Below, piece by piece: positions 48,301-55,601 of a stretch of DNA of 64,000 nucleotides. This stretch comes from Rhodovarius crocodyli. GTDB taxonomy: Bacteria; Pseudomonadota; Alphaproteobacteria; Acetobacterales; Acetobacteraceae. The DNA lies in the NCBI RefSeq assembly GCF_004005855.1, contig NZ_SACL01000004.1, positions 372,001 through 436,000 on the forward strand. The letters are read 5' to 3'. A program made the translations under genes and the position numbers. Under the pieces are notes generated by a model, which saw only the letters and a list, made by a program, of their open reading frames with translations, was not told the origin of the DNA and did no database searches. Positions within the stretch are counted from its first letter, which is position 1; each line of letters starts with the position of its first letter.

Positions 48301-49230
48301 GGGCTCGTTGCCGCGCTCACCAGCCCGGCCAAACTTTCGTGGCCCGCCTATGACCTGGCGGGTCATGGTGCCGCAGGGACATATATCTCTGGTGCACCGA
48401 ATGGCCCGAAGCTGTTCGTGCAGTGGGACCAAGAGATGGCGGTGGCGGCCGATCAGCGGGTCCAAGTCTCCGCCTTGGTCATCACGCATCGAAGCGAAGG
48501 GGCCTCCCTAGAGGTCATGTGGCTCGACATCTCAGGAAATCTCCTCGCGAGCAGCGTCACCAGCGTCCTGGCCAATACGACCTTCGAAGGCCGAAGCCTC
48601 GCCAACTGGCAGCGCATCGGCGGAATTTTCACTGCTCCCTCTGGCGCAACCGGCGCTCGACTGCGGCTGCGGCTCCATACCGATGGAGGCACCGACCCCT
48701 ACCTGTTCTGGACGCAGGCCATGCTGGCCCCGGCGCCGGCAAACGCGACGGAACTCGGAACATGGACCCCGGGAGGGGTAACCGCCATCAGCGGCGGTCA
48801 GATCCTGGCCGCGACGATCCAGGCGGCAGCCCTCGCCGCTGGTAGCGTCACGACCGACAAGCTGGCGGCCAACAGTATCGTTGCCGGCAAAATCGCCGCC
48901 GGCGCCATCAGTGCGACAGAGATCGCGGCGAATGCCATCAACGCCACGCATCTTGCAGCCACGACCCTTATCACCGCTACGGCCCAGATCGGGGACCTGA
49001 CCGTCAGCACCCTCAAGGTCGTCGGGGAGGGCGTCACCAGCAACAGCTACACGGAGCAGACGCCCAGCGTCAGCGTCTCCCGAGGAACCCCTTACAACCA
49101 CACCCAGATCGCGGATCTGTGGGTGGATGTGGCCGCGGACGGCCGAGTGCTCATTTTCGCCTCGGCCGGAGCCGCCTTCATTGCTGATTCGGGCGGCGGC
49201 GGTGGAGATGGCGGTGGTGGCAGTGAATAA
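45331..49230 (+). CDS. Lambda J-like tip attachment / host-specificity protein
   Basis: The central tail-fibre tip that contacts the host receptor. The N-terminal 640 residues match J: NTLRARNILRVLYLISEGPI, then IDIRVVRETPD, PAWIFWTLATNPRWG and DLWINSDDEAYRVLQSIASS. Fibronectin-type III-like repeats follow (about 650-840, including WTSVQDTWVTGYEAEAI). The distal part has DGAISTPKLAAGAVTAANLA repeats typical of J-family fibres, then a receptor-binding end with a Gly-rich tail. The 1299-residue length is normal. The ATG at 45331 follows AGGA. Confidence 0.92.
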   Translation: MPDGFSSHSPIHGAGGLGGGGSSGGREAENTLRARNILRVLYLISEGPIAGWQTDEARKSIFLTENQTPIIAADGSTNFEMVDVQWRLGDAGASYIEGFPSAEDTFAGPGRVTADNTPQIRTVDLTSRDRLKVGIQLPAMYHQDDKGNVDPTSVSLRIEWRPSSGGPWQSLQSDTISGKCVSPYSKVYSWAKPYNGIIDIRVVRETPDPADTKTGNLIDWVSYSAVLDQKMLYPGCAYVALAFDAEKFNGQIPQVTFAPLGLYCDVPTNYDAETRTYSGLWNGTFKQAWTRNPAWIFWTLATNPRWGAGRALAAGLVNPTAAYQAAASLVDRWTLYSIAQYCDETVPDGFGGMEPRYQTDLWINSDDEAYRVLQSIASSFRAMIYWGGGKIVPVADRPSEPKKLVTRSNIIGDFLYEGASQRSQHSLVRVRWRDPVTGYREAVELVDDPELMRAVGYRPIDYEAVGCTSRSQARRMGRWILFTEKYEDRMVRWTASRDHANVVPGDIVLIQDSKLAGLQLSGRLACTPTSNSQLQLDRSVTFEAGKTYSFAVVLPSGDLSALTPLTNGPGTTDLVLLQTPLGQVPIAEAVWVITASDLAPVHYRVLHVKEDAEEGTYEISAARHYPGKYDMIEQGLALEDTPFSIERDPYRAVPVPTNLQVEEYVGGQANTALLRVIFSWTSVQDTWVTGYEAEAIREGALQAAQLVAGATVEFADLQPGNYTFRVRSLGRQGATSAWAYIDAVNVDGRADPPAPPTGLTAEGGIRANVIRWNSAASRHLRGTQVWASSNATFSAGGQVGEAPFGSFIHSGLLPNQTWFYWIRSVDTFGQTSGWVGPVQATTSLLVAADLTQGIIDTAAFAAGIAPVMLIDDLTASAANDTVAFNKADGQLYRRNGGTWVNSVPAVAITGSLSSDQIEGLDAAKLAGEIGETQISDGAISTPKLAAGAVTAANLAAGSVTTSALAVGSSNVIWNSCSTLTIDGWSVYGESGLVAALTSPAKLSWPAYDLAGHGAAGTYISGAPNGPKLFVQWDQEMAVAADQRVQVSALVITHRSEGASLEVMWLDISGNLLASSVTSVLANTTFEGRSLANWQRIGGIFTAPSGATGARLRLRLHTDGGTDPYLFWTQAMLAPAPANATELGTWTPGGVTAISGGQILAATIQAAALAAGSVTTDKLAANSIVAGKIAAGAISATEIAANAINATHLAATTLITATAQIGDLTVSTLKVVGEGVTSNSYTEQTPSVSVSRGTPYNHTQIADLWVDVAADGRVLIFASAGAAFIADSGGGGGDGGGGSE

Positions 49231-49241
49231 GGGGAACCCGA

Positions 49242-49499
49242 GTGGCGATCGACGCTGAATACTATCGCTATTGTGCCGGCATCGCCCTCGTGCGCTGGAA
49301 CGGCACGGGATGGTCCCACGTCAGATGGATCCACGGGGGCTACCTGGGCGGCGGCGGACAGCGGCCAGTGGTGTTCGACAACCCCGGATCTGGAGCGAAG
49401 AACTACGCGCTGTGGGTAGTGAACGGCCAACTCTCCACGATGAGTTCTGTGACCGTTAACAAGCCGATTCAGCTCGGCACCCAGTTGAATAAGCGGTGA
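49242..49499 (+). CDS. Hypothetical tail protein, 85 aa
   Basis: The GTG at 49242 follows AAGGGG. The product is beta-rich with a glycine loop (YLGGGGQRPVVFDN). Its position just after J suggests a fibre accessory protein. No family is recognised. Confidence 0.5.
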   Translation: MAIDAEYYRYCAGIALVRWNGTGWSHVRWIHGGYLGGGGQRPVVFDNPGSGAKNYALWVVNGQLSTMSSVTVNKPIQLGTQLNKR

Positions 49500-49984
49500 G
49501 CCCCATGAGCGAGGAATCTGGTTTGGAGATGCTCGGCCCACCGTCGCCCGACGCATTAGCCGCATACCACGTCATCCACGACAGCGGCGTGATCCTCTCG
49601 CTCGGCTGCTCAGCGGCGCACCTGGTGCCGCTGTACATCTCCGGCACGCCGTATGAGCTGCTGCTGATCGACCATGCGACCTTCAACGCGGTGCGCGGGC
49701 GGCTCGAGGCCTTTCATGTGGCGGGAGGCGCGGTGCTGCAGCGTGTGGCGGCCCCGATAGCCTTGAGCGCCAGCTCCATAGCGGCGGACGGGGAGGCCCA
49801 GGCCGTCATCAGCGGAATCCCGGATGGGGCGGAGATCTCTGTCCGCGGGGCGGCTTCGGTGCCTTGGACACCGGTCATCGGCACCGCCGTAACTCTGACG
49901 AGCACCGAGCCTGGCCAAATGCTCGTCACCGTGCGCCTGCCGCCGCCATATCTCGAATGGAGGGACGTGATCCATGCGGTTTGA
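49496..49984 (+). CDS. Hypothetical tail-fibre accessory protein, 162 aa
   Basis: The GTG at 49496 or the ATG at 49505 could start it; the former overlaps the preceding stop by four bases. The C-terminal half looks like an Ig-type beta domain (AQAVISGIPDGAEISVRG, then VTLTSTEPGQMLVTVRLP). The N-terminus is helical. It is probably a virion component. Confidence 0.5.
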   Translation: MSPMSEESGLEMLGPPSPDALAAYHVIHDSGVILSLGCSAAHLVPLYISGTPYELLLIDHATFNAVRGRLEAFHVAGGAVLQRVAAPIALSASSIAADGEAQAVISGIPDGAEISVRGAASVPWTPVIGTAVTLTSTEPGQMLVTVRLPPPYLEWRDVIHAV

Positions 49985-50348
49985 GTTGGGTCGGCCCGCG
50001 GCCGATCTCCGTGTGGCCGAGGAGGCCAGAATCGACGCCGAGGCACACGCAGCCGCGGAGGCTGTGCGTCCCGCGATCAGTACCCGCATGGATGCGGCCA
50101 GGCTGGAACAGGCTCGAACCGCCGCGCTGTTGGCAGACGACTATGCCTCGACGGTGCCGCTGATCGCCGCGGTGCAGCTTTCGGGCACCCTCGCGCAAAA
50201 GGCAGCAGCGGTGCTGGCCGCCGCCGCGGATACCAACCGGCGTCTCACCATCATCGAAACCGCGCGGCTGGCGGCGAAGGCCCGACTGCGTGCGGCCGTG
50301 ACCCCCGCGGAAATGCGCCTGGTGCGCCTCGAGATCTCCGTTGACTGA
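49974..50348 (+). CDS. Hypothetical helical protein, 124 aa
   Basis: It starts 11 bases inside the previous gene. The product is almost entirely Ala-rich helix (RVAEEARIDAEAHAAAEAV, then LEQARTAALLADDYA), compatible with a tail-fibre assembly chaperone or trimeric coiled coil. No family is assigned. Confidence 0.5.
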   Translation: MRFELGRPAADLRVAEEARIDAEAHAAAEAVRPAISTRMDAARLEQARTAALLADDYASTVPLIAAVQLSGTLAQKAAAVLAAAADTNRRLTIIETARLAAKARLRAAVTPAEMRLVRLEISVD

Positions 50349-50416
50349 TCTTGATCCCGGCCTGACGAGGCGGAAATCGCCTCGGCCACGGTGATCTTCT
50401 GGTCCTAAGGGAGCCA

Positions 50417-50445
50417 CTTGCGGAAATTGTGAGCCGGCGACCATG
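50417..50445 (+). promoter_or_regulatory. Late promoter-like element 10 (tailspike)
   Basis: CTTGCG at 50417-50422, 15 bases, then CGACCATG at 50438-50445. The block from CTTGCGGAAATT through the following hairpin is duplicated, with about ten differences over 68 bases, at element 11. Confidence 0.65.
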
Positions 50446-50478
50446 CCAGAGATGACGCAGCAGGTGCGTCCGGCATGG
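50441..50478 (+). promoter_or_regulatory. Nested inverted repeat overlapping element 10
   Basis: Outer arms CCATGCC (50441-50447) and GGCATGG (50472-50478), inner arms GACGCA (50454-50459) and TGCGTC (50465-50470). The same two-step design appears at element 11. The arms are conserved while several positions outside them vary. Confidence 0.65.
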
Positions 50479-50487
50479 GGTGCTACA

Positions 50488-50823
50488 GTGAGCCAGCCCG
50501 CAACCTACGATCTCGTGTTCGATCCGGAGAGAGGCCTCACCGAAAGCTTCTTCCTTCATGACCAGGAAGGGCGGCCTCTCGATCTCGAGGGCGCTTCGGC
50601 GGAGATGAGGATTTCCGACCAAGCCGGCATCCCCCTGCTTACCCTGACAGTTGGAGGCGGCCTGACCATCGAGACGGGAAGGTCTCGACTGTCGATCGGC
50701 CTGGGCCCCTCCGCAGCATCTGGATTGCGCCCGGGCATCCAGCGGTACGAATTGAATCTCGCACTGCGGTCTGGCGACCGGCCGCTCCTGGCTGGGCGCC
50801 TTCTGGTTCGGGAGGGGGCATGA
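50488..50823 (+). CDS. Baseplate/fibre adaptor-like protein, 111 aa
   Basis: I chose the GTG at 50488, because the stretch 50443-50487 is a repeated regulatory element that does not lead into a similar gene at its second copy; an ATG at 50443 stays in frame. The product resembles BppU-like N-terminal adaptor domains: TYDLVFDPERGLTESFFLHD, then RPLDLEGASAEMRISD, and the closing strands YELNLALRSGDRPLLAGRL. It probably anchors the following tailspike. It overlaps that gene by four bases. Confidence 0.55.
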   Translation: MSQPATYDLVFDPERGLTESFFLHDQEGRPLDLEGASAEMRISDQAGIPLLTLTVGGGLTIETGRSRLSIGLGPSAASGLRPGIQRYELNLALRSGDRPLLAGRLLVREGA

Positions 50824-53800
50824 GCGACATTTATGTCGTACCCGACCGCCCGGATGCGACCCTGGCGACGCCGGGCGAGCGCGCAGACGCTTTGGTGGCG
50901 CTGAAGGCACGCGAGGCCGCCCAGAAAGCCGCCGTCACGGCGCAGTCGTCCGCAGCCACCGCTCTGGACGCCCAAGCGCAGACGGAAGCAGCTCTGCCCG
51001 GGGAGGTAGCCGCCCGTGCTGCCGGCGACGCCGCGCTCGGCGCCTCGATCTTCGATCTGGCGTCGGCGGTGCCAAGCATGGCGCCGGTGCAGTCCGTGGC
51101 GGGCCAGATGGGCGCCATCGACGACCAGACACTGCGCGTCGCACTCGGCATCGGCACTTTCCGCACGAGGCTTGCCGCTATTGTCGCCGCCATCCCCTTG
51201 GTGGTCACGTCGATCACCACGCTTGGCTTCAGCCAGATGGATGACCGAGGGGGGGCCGCATATCAGCGGGTTTCGAGCGCCACCCCTGGCGGTTTCACGG
51301 ATGCTACTGGCGGGACCTGGGCGATTGTCGGGGAGAAGCTCACTCCCTATCAGTTTGGCGCCCTGGGCAACGGCGGGAATGACCGCACGGCGCTGCTGGA
51401 CTGGTGGGCGGCCATTCATGTCGCGTCCACGCAATTCGGAGCACAGTACCCGGCCTCTCAGGCGCGCGTTGGCATCGTTCCGCCGGCGAGGTTCCGTGCC
51501 AGCCCTGTCCTGCAATTGAGTTCCGAAAGCACAGGCACCACGATCATCGGCAGCGGCCCGGCCAGCATGCTCGACGGCGTCGAACTGCATGTGGGCGGAA
51601 ACCGCGCGCGCGTCAGCAACGTCGGCCTGACCGGTGCCTCCGCCTGGGGGCTCCGCCTCTACGGGCGATATCGCCGTCAAGCTCAGATCGACAACGTCTG
51701 GGTACGCGACAAGCTGTATGCGTACTCCATCGAGGGGCCCGGGAGCGGCGACCTCTGGATCAATGTCAAGGCCGAGAAGTCGACCTGCGGCCTGCTCTGC
51801 GTCGACACGCTGAATAGTCAATTCGTCAACTGCGAGTTCGACCAGCCGGTGGCGACCGTGGCGGGGCTGACCGGCGGCCTCGGCGGCGTCGGAATCAGGC
51901 AGTTGGCCGGTGGGCAGCTCAAGCTGTCCAACTGCTCGGCGGCCGGCATTCGCGCCTCGATGCTCATCACCTCCCAGACGAGGCGACAGAGCTACGAGTG
52001 CTATTACTCACAGCTGACCCTGGCGGGGGTAGGGCGCTCGCGGATCCTGCCTATCCTCGGAGTGACCGATAACGGCAGCGGGCTAGCGAGGCTGCAGACC
52101 AGTCAGGCCTGGGCCGTAAGCAGCATCGCTGATCGGGGCGCCCGCTTCATCGGCCGATCGCCGCAGGGCGCGCGGCTGACCATTACCGGAAGCGGTGGCT
52201 CCATCACGAGCCTGAAGGCCGGCTTCTCCGAGCTGCTGCCCCTCGTGGGCGATGTTCCGACTTCAATTGCATGGCAGGGCAGCGCCGCGGCAACGGCGCA
52301 GGCGATCGCGGCGGCCATCACCACCGGTACCGCTACGCACTGTTGGGCCGCCCTGGCGGTGGGCGACGATCTGATCGTCGTTGCTGTCGACCAGTACCGG
52401 CCCATGGACAACCTGACGCTGACCATTTCCGGGATCGGAGGGGCAGGCAGCGCTTCGGCCGCCTTCTCGACCATGGCGCACGCCGACATCGGCTTCTCCG
52501 TGTCGCAGAACAGCGCCGCTGGATCGATTACCTCGCTTCTGGCGGGCACCACCCAGCTGCTGAGCGCCCCGGTCTCCTGGGTCGAGGATGGGGTCACGCT
52601 GCCACCGACATCAGCGGTTCAGACGGCGATCAATATCGCGGCCTCCATCAACGCCGGCCAGGCGGTCCATGGATACTTCGCATACGCGATTAGCGGGCGT
52701 GTCTGGCTTATGGCCCCAGTTGCTGATGGCTTGGCGGCACACTGGCGCAGCCTCACGCCGACGATCAGCGGCGGCTTGTCCATCTCTTTCCCCACCTACG
52801 CCGCGGTACAGACCACGGCCGCCGCGGATTTCGTGAAGGGCGACAGCCTCGGGATCAGCGGCAGCACGGGGTACGACGGCATCGCCGAGGTCCTGCAGCG
52901 CGAGGATGCCAGTACCTTCGGCATCTTCCTGACCGTTGCCGGCACCATGACGCCTGGCGGTTCCGCCTGGCACCCCAACCGGCTGATCGATGGCGACCGC
53001 AGCCTTCTCGTGACGTCGGGCCTGAGCGCCTACGACGGGACAGTGGACATCGTCGGCGCAGGCGACACATGGGTCGACATCAACCGCGCCTACACCGCCG
53101 ATGCGACTGGCACCTTGGCCGCTTGGGGCAACGATCTCGAGGTCCTCGTCGACGACGGCGCGCTCAGGTGCAACGACCTGTTCTGGCACGGCGGGAACAT
53201 CAACTACACTTTCATCGCCTCGGGCTACAATTTCCGCTTCAAAGGAACGCGGCTCAAGTCGCACATTTGGTTTGATCCGCAGATCTCAACGATCCTCCAC
53301 ATTGCTCGCATCTCGATCGAGGGCGACATGCGGGGCCGGGACGCGGACGCCCTGACCGACACAAAGATCGGAGGCGCGATCAAAGGCTGGAGTGCCTTCG
53401 GGCACCGTGACGACAGCGGGGCAGCATCCGCAGGCACCGGCTATCTGCTCTTTGCTGTGCCCGACGCGACGGCCGGACGGCAGAACAATCGGGCTGCCTC
53501 CTTCAACGCCCAGCGCATTCGTGAAAACGGCACCATCGAATGGACCGTAGGCGGCTTCAGCCAGACGCTTAACTATGCCCAGCTGAGTGTCTTTGGTCAC
53601 CGACTGAGAAGGCCAACAAACCTCCCGACGCCCACGAACACTATCGACGCCGTGGCAGCGGGCGCTGGTAGTCCAGCCCTGATAGCCGCTGTGGGGGAAT
53701 CGAACGCCGGCCTGGCCCTGGCTGCAGCCGGCGCGGGCGATCTCGACCTGCGGTCGGGCGGAGGCACCAGCCGCATTGCGCGGTTCAGATCTGCGCCCGG

Positions 53801-54095
53801 GGCGCCCGCCGGACCGAACTACCTCCAGGTCACGGCCGGCGCCAGCGGCAGCCCGGTGGTCGTCACCGCAAATGGCACCGACGCCAATCCGGCCCTCCAC
53901 CTGGGAACCGTCGGCAATGAGGTGCGCTTCCTCGGCATCCCGCGCCTGCCGCTCTACCTTCGGTCAACGCTGCCGAGCCCGACTGGGGCTCCGCGCATCG
54001 TGGCCATCAGTGACCCGGCCGCCGGCAAGTCGCGCGTCGTCTTCGACGCTGGCAGTTGGCGCTACTTCGACGACAGCGTCGTCGCCCTGACCTGA
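50820..54095 (+). CDS. Tailspike with beta-helix (depolymerase candidate)
   Basis: A 1091-residue tail protein. The N-terminal part is helical (ADALVALKAREAAQKAAVTAQ), followed by the spike-entry signature YQFGALGNGGNDRTALLDWW (about residues 179-198), which begins right-handed beta-helix spikes such as pectate-lyase-like depolymerases. Repeated short strands with Gly/Asn turns continue to about 520, and beta-rich repeats to the C-terminus. It probably binds or cuts surface polysaccharide. Catalytic residues cannot be assigned by eye. Confidence 0.75.
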   Translation: MSDIYVVPDRPDATLATPGERADALVALKAREAAQKAAVTAQSSAATALDAQAQTEAALPGEVAARAAGDAALGASIFDLASAVPSMAPVQSVAGQMGAIDDQTLRVALGIGTFRTRLAAIVAAIPLVVTSITTLGFSQMDDRGGAAYQRVSSATPGGFTDATGGTWAIVGEKLTPYQFGALGNGGNDRTALLDWWAAIHVASTQFGAQYPASQARVGIVPPARFRASPVLQLSSESTGTTIIGSGPASMLDGVELHVGGNRARVSNVGLTGASAWGLRLYGRYRRQAQIDNVWVRDKLYAYSIEGPGSGDLWINVKAEKSTCGLLCVDTLNSQFVNCEFDQPVATVAGLTGGLGGVGIRQLAGGQLKLSNCSAAGIRASMLITSQTRRQSYECYYSQLTLAGVGRSRILPILGVTDNGSGLARLQTSQAWAVSSIADRGARFIGRSPQGARLTITGSGGSITSLKAGFSELLPLVGDVPTSIAWQGSAAATAQAIAAAITTGTATHCWAALAVGDDLIVVAVDQYRPMDNLTLTISGIGGAGSASAAFSTMAHADIGFSVSQNSAAGSITSLLAGTTQLLSAPVSWVEDGVTLPPTSAVQTAINIAASINAGQAVHGYFAYAISGRVWLMAPVADGLAAHWRSLTPTISGGLSISFPTYAAVQTTAAADFVKGDSLGISGSTGYDGIAEVLQREDASTFGIFLTVAGTMTPGGSAWHPNRLIDGDRSLLVTSGLSAYDGTVDIVGAGDTWVDINRAYTADATGTLAAWGNDLEVLVDDGALRCNDLFWHGGNINYTFIASGYNFRFKGTRLKSHIWFDPQISTILHIARISIEGDMRGRDADALTDTKIGGAIKGWSAFGHRDDSGAASAGTGYLLFAVPDATAGRQNNRAASFNAQRIRENGTIEWTVGGFSQTLNYAQLSVFGHRLRRPTNLPTPTNTIDAVAAGAGSPALIAAVGESNAGLALAAAGAGDLDLRSGGGTSRIARFRSAPGAPAGPNYLQVTAGASGSPVVVTANGTDANPALHLGTVGNEVRFLGIPRLPLYLRSTLPSPTGAPRIVAISDPAAGKSRVVFDAGSWRYFDDSVVALT

Positions 54096-54106
54096 TTGGA
54101 GCCATC

Positions 54107-54487
54107 ATGAACCCGACCCGCGTCGCTGAAGAACTGCTCATCCGCTTTGACGATGTCGGCGCGGTTCGGGGCGTGCACTTCAAGGAGATCGACGTCTACT
54201 GGAAGGCGGACGGGACCGTCGATTTCCGCCGTGATGTTGACCCGCGTCCCATTTCGTTGATGGAGGCCGTTGACCTGCTGGGAGAAGCCTCGGGGCCACT
54301 TGTGGCGCTGGCAACCGCGCAGAGAGCCGAGATTGAAGGTCAGCAGGCAGAAATCTTCGCGGTTCGCCAGGCGCTGACAGCCGAGCAGAGCCGCTCTCTT
54401 GGTTTGGAAGAGCAGATCGATTTTCTGATGCGGGAGCGAGAGGCATTGCAGGAGCGCCTGAGCTTGCTGTCGCCTGCGGCCGGGTAG
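54107..54487 (+). CDS. Hypothetical tail-associated coiled-coil protein, 126 aa
   Basis: The ATG at 54107 follows TTGGAG. The N-terminal half is strand-rich (VRGVHFKEIDVYWKADGTVDF), and the C-terminus is a coiled coil (LTAEQSRSLGLEEQIDFLM, then REREALQERLSLL). Position after the spike suggests a chaperone or spike partner. A 20-base segment inside it is repeated upstream of element 11. Confidence 0.5.
   Translation: MNPTRVAEELLIRFDDVGAVRGVHFKEIDVYWKADGTVDFRRDVDPRPISLMEAVDLLGEASGPLVALATAQRAEIEGQQAEIFAVRQALTAEQSRSLGLEEQIDFLMREREALQERLSLLSPAAG
54317..54336 (+). repeat. 20-bp direct repeat, copy 1
   Basis: GCGCAGAGAGCCGAGATTGA, identical to 54516-54535 about 200 bases later. This copy is coding; the second is intergenic, just before late element 11, suggesting that the junction arose by duplication. 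Confidence 0.8.
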
Positions 54488-54515
54488 CATGCGAGGGGAA
54501 GCCACTCGACAACCT

Positions 54516-54535
54516 GCGCAGAGAGCCGAGATTGA
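54516..54535 (+). repeat. 20-bp direct repeat, copy 2
   Basis: Second perfect copy, three bases before the CTTGCG box of element 11. The flanking CAACC is also shared with one mismatch. Confidence 0.8.
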
Positions 54536-54538
54536 CCG

Positions 54539-54567
54539 CTTGCGGAAATTTCGGACCGACGACCATG
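54539..54567 (+). promoter_or_regulatory. Late promoter-like element 11 (lysis)
   Basis: CTTGCG at 54539-54544, 15 bases, then CGACCATG at 54560-54567. It is followed by the lysis genes from 54611. It shares an extended block with element 10. Confidence 0.65.
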
Positions 54568-54600
54568 CCGGAGGTGACGCAGCAGTTGCGTCGGGCATGG
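54563..54600 (+). promoter_or_regulatory. Nested inverted repeat overlapping element 11
   Basis: Outer arms CCATGCC (54563-54569) and GGCATGG (54594-54600), inner arms GACGCA (54576-54581) and TGCGTC (54587-54592). It ends at the ribosome site GGAG of the first lysis gene, so an RNA stem could limit its translation. Confidence 0.65.
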
Positions 54601-54610
54601 AGTACTTGCC

Positions 54611-54979
54611 TTGACGAAAACCGCAGAAACGCTGCTCGGCTGGGCCATCGACAAGGCAGTGCCGCTCCTGATCACAGGCTTGATCGCGGGCGTCAGCTGG
54701 GTCGGCAACTCCGTGCTGGAGCAGCGGGCCCGGGCGAGCCTGTTCGACGCTCGCATGACGGCCTTCGAACGGCGCCTGGACTCCGAACTCCGCGCCGAGG
54801 TGGCGGCCACCAGGGCAAGGTCCGACGAGAACGATGTACGTCACGAGGCCCGCCTCAACGCGGTGGAAACGGCGCAGCGAGCGTCGGACCTGCTGGGTGC
54901 CGAGCTGAAGACCGAAATCCGAAACCTCAGCGCCGGGATCAACCGTGTCGAGGTGCTCATCAGGGAGACGCGGCGATGA
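54611..54979 (+). CDS. Membrane-anchored coiled-coil protein of the lysis cassette, 122 aa
   Basis: I chose the TTG at 54611, eight bases after GGAG (54599-54602). Residues 15-32 (AVPLLITGLIAGVSWVG) form one transmembrane segment; the rest is a long charged coiled coil (MTAFERRLDSELRAEVAATRA). The layout resembles a spanin- or holin-associated protein. It overlaps the next gene by four bases. Confidence 0.55.
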   Translation: MTKTAETLLGWAIDKAVPLLITGLIAGVSWVGNSVLEQRARASLFDARMTAFERRLDSELRAEVAATRARSDENDVRHEARLNAVETAQRASDLLGAELKTEIRNLSAGINRVEVLIRETRR

Positions 54980-55206
54980 ACCCCGAACTGACGGGCGTGC
55001 TGCTCTGGGCCGTCCGAATGGGCCTGGTGGCGCTGGGCTCTGCCCTGGCGGCACACGGCGTGGGCGACAAGGACCTTTGGGAGCAGGTCGCCACCCAGGT
55101 TGCGGGGCCGGCCGTAGCCATGATCGGCATCGTGCTGTCCTACCGTGCGCGCAAGAAGCAGATCGCTGCCCCGCCGCCGCCTCGAGTGCGCGAGTGGCGG
55201 GAGTAA
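54976..55206 (+). CDS. Putative holin, 76 aa
   Basis: Two hydrophobic segments, about residues 5-27 (GVLLWAVRMGLVALGSALAA) and 39-57 (VAGPAVAMIGIVLSYRARKK), with a short loop and a basic, proline-containing tail: a class II holin outline. It lies directly before the spanin and endolysin genes. It would form the membrane lesions that time lysis. The ATGA overlap fixes its start. Confidence 0.6.
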   Translation: MNPELTGVLLWAVRMGLVALGSALAAHGVGDKDLWEQVATQVAGPAVAMIGIVLSYRARKKQIAAPPPPRVREWRE

Positions 55207-55210
55207 GCCG

Positions 55211-55447
55211 ATGCCGACCGTAGTCAGCGCCATCTTCGGCACCACTCTGGGCCGATATGCCCTGGCCATCGTGGCCTTGGTCGCGGTCCTCACCTGGGCC
55301 CGCTGGGACGCGGCGCGCGACGCCGTGACCCAGCAGACCGCCACCTCCCTCCAACGCCAGGAGACCACCCGTGAAGGTGCTGATGCTGCTGCTCGCGATG
55401 CCGAGCGCACTGGCGCTGGCCGGCTGCTCGACGCCGGTCGTTTCTGA
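55211..55447 (+). CDS. Rz-like inner-membrane spanin
   Basis: The 78-residue product has an N-terminal transmembrane helix (about 13-30, YALAIVALVAVLTWARWD) and a charged helical periplasmic part. It contains the overlapping start of the lipoprotein gene below, the usual Rz/Rz1 nesting. Together they would fuse inner and outer membranes in the last lysis step. Confidence 0.65.
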   Translation: MPTVVSAIFGTTLGRYALAIVALVAVLTWARWDAARDAVTQQTATSLQRQETTREGADAAARDAERTGAGRLLDAGRF

Positions 55448-55601
55448 GCGGCCCTGCCCGCGCCTGACGGAGTTCCCGCTCGAGGTGCAACAGGCCGCTG
55501 CCGCTGAGCTGGCCGCGCCGCCGGCCAAACCCGCGTTGGATCGGATGATGGCCTCCATGGCCGCCGACCGCGCCTTCAATCGGAGCGTCTGCAAGCGATG
55601 A
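55371..55601 (+). CDS. Rz1-like outer-membrane spanin lipoprotein
   Basis: It begins at a GTG inside the Rz-like gene in another frame. The signal peptide KVLMLLLAMPSALALAGC has a good lipobox ending at C19, and the mature part is Pro/Ala-rich (AAPPAKPALD). It partners the Rz-like protein in the periplasm. It overlaps the endolysin start by four bases. Confidence 0.72.
   Translation: MKVLMLLLAMPSALALAGCSTPVVSERPCPRLTEFPLEVQQAAAAELAAPPAKPALDRMMASMAADRAFNRSVCKR

Noticed and set aside
50443-50487. Start of the adaptor gene at the ATG inside CGACCATG
   Set aside because: The same stretch is repeated at 54560-54605, where it does not lead into a similar protein, so it is better explained as a regulatory repeat. 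It remains possible that this ATG is used.
16994-52475. Further CGACCATG octamers inside genes (for example about 16994, 27757, 29957, 49668, 52468) and at the start codon near 2255
   Set aside because: None has the CTTG-like box 15-16 bases upstream. In GC-rich coding DNA the octamer reads as common Asp-His or Thr-Met codons, so these are treated as background.
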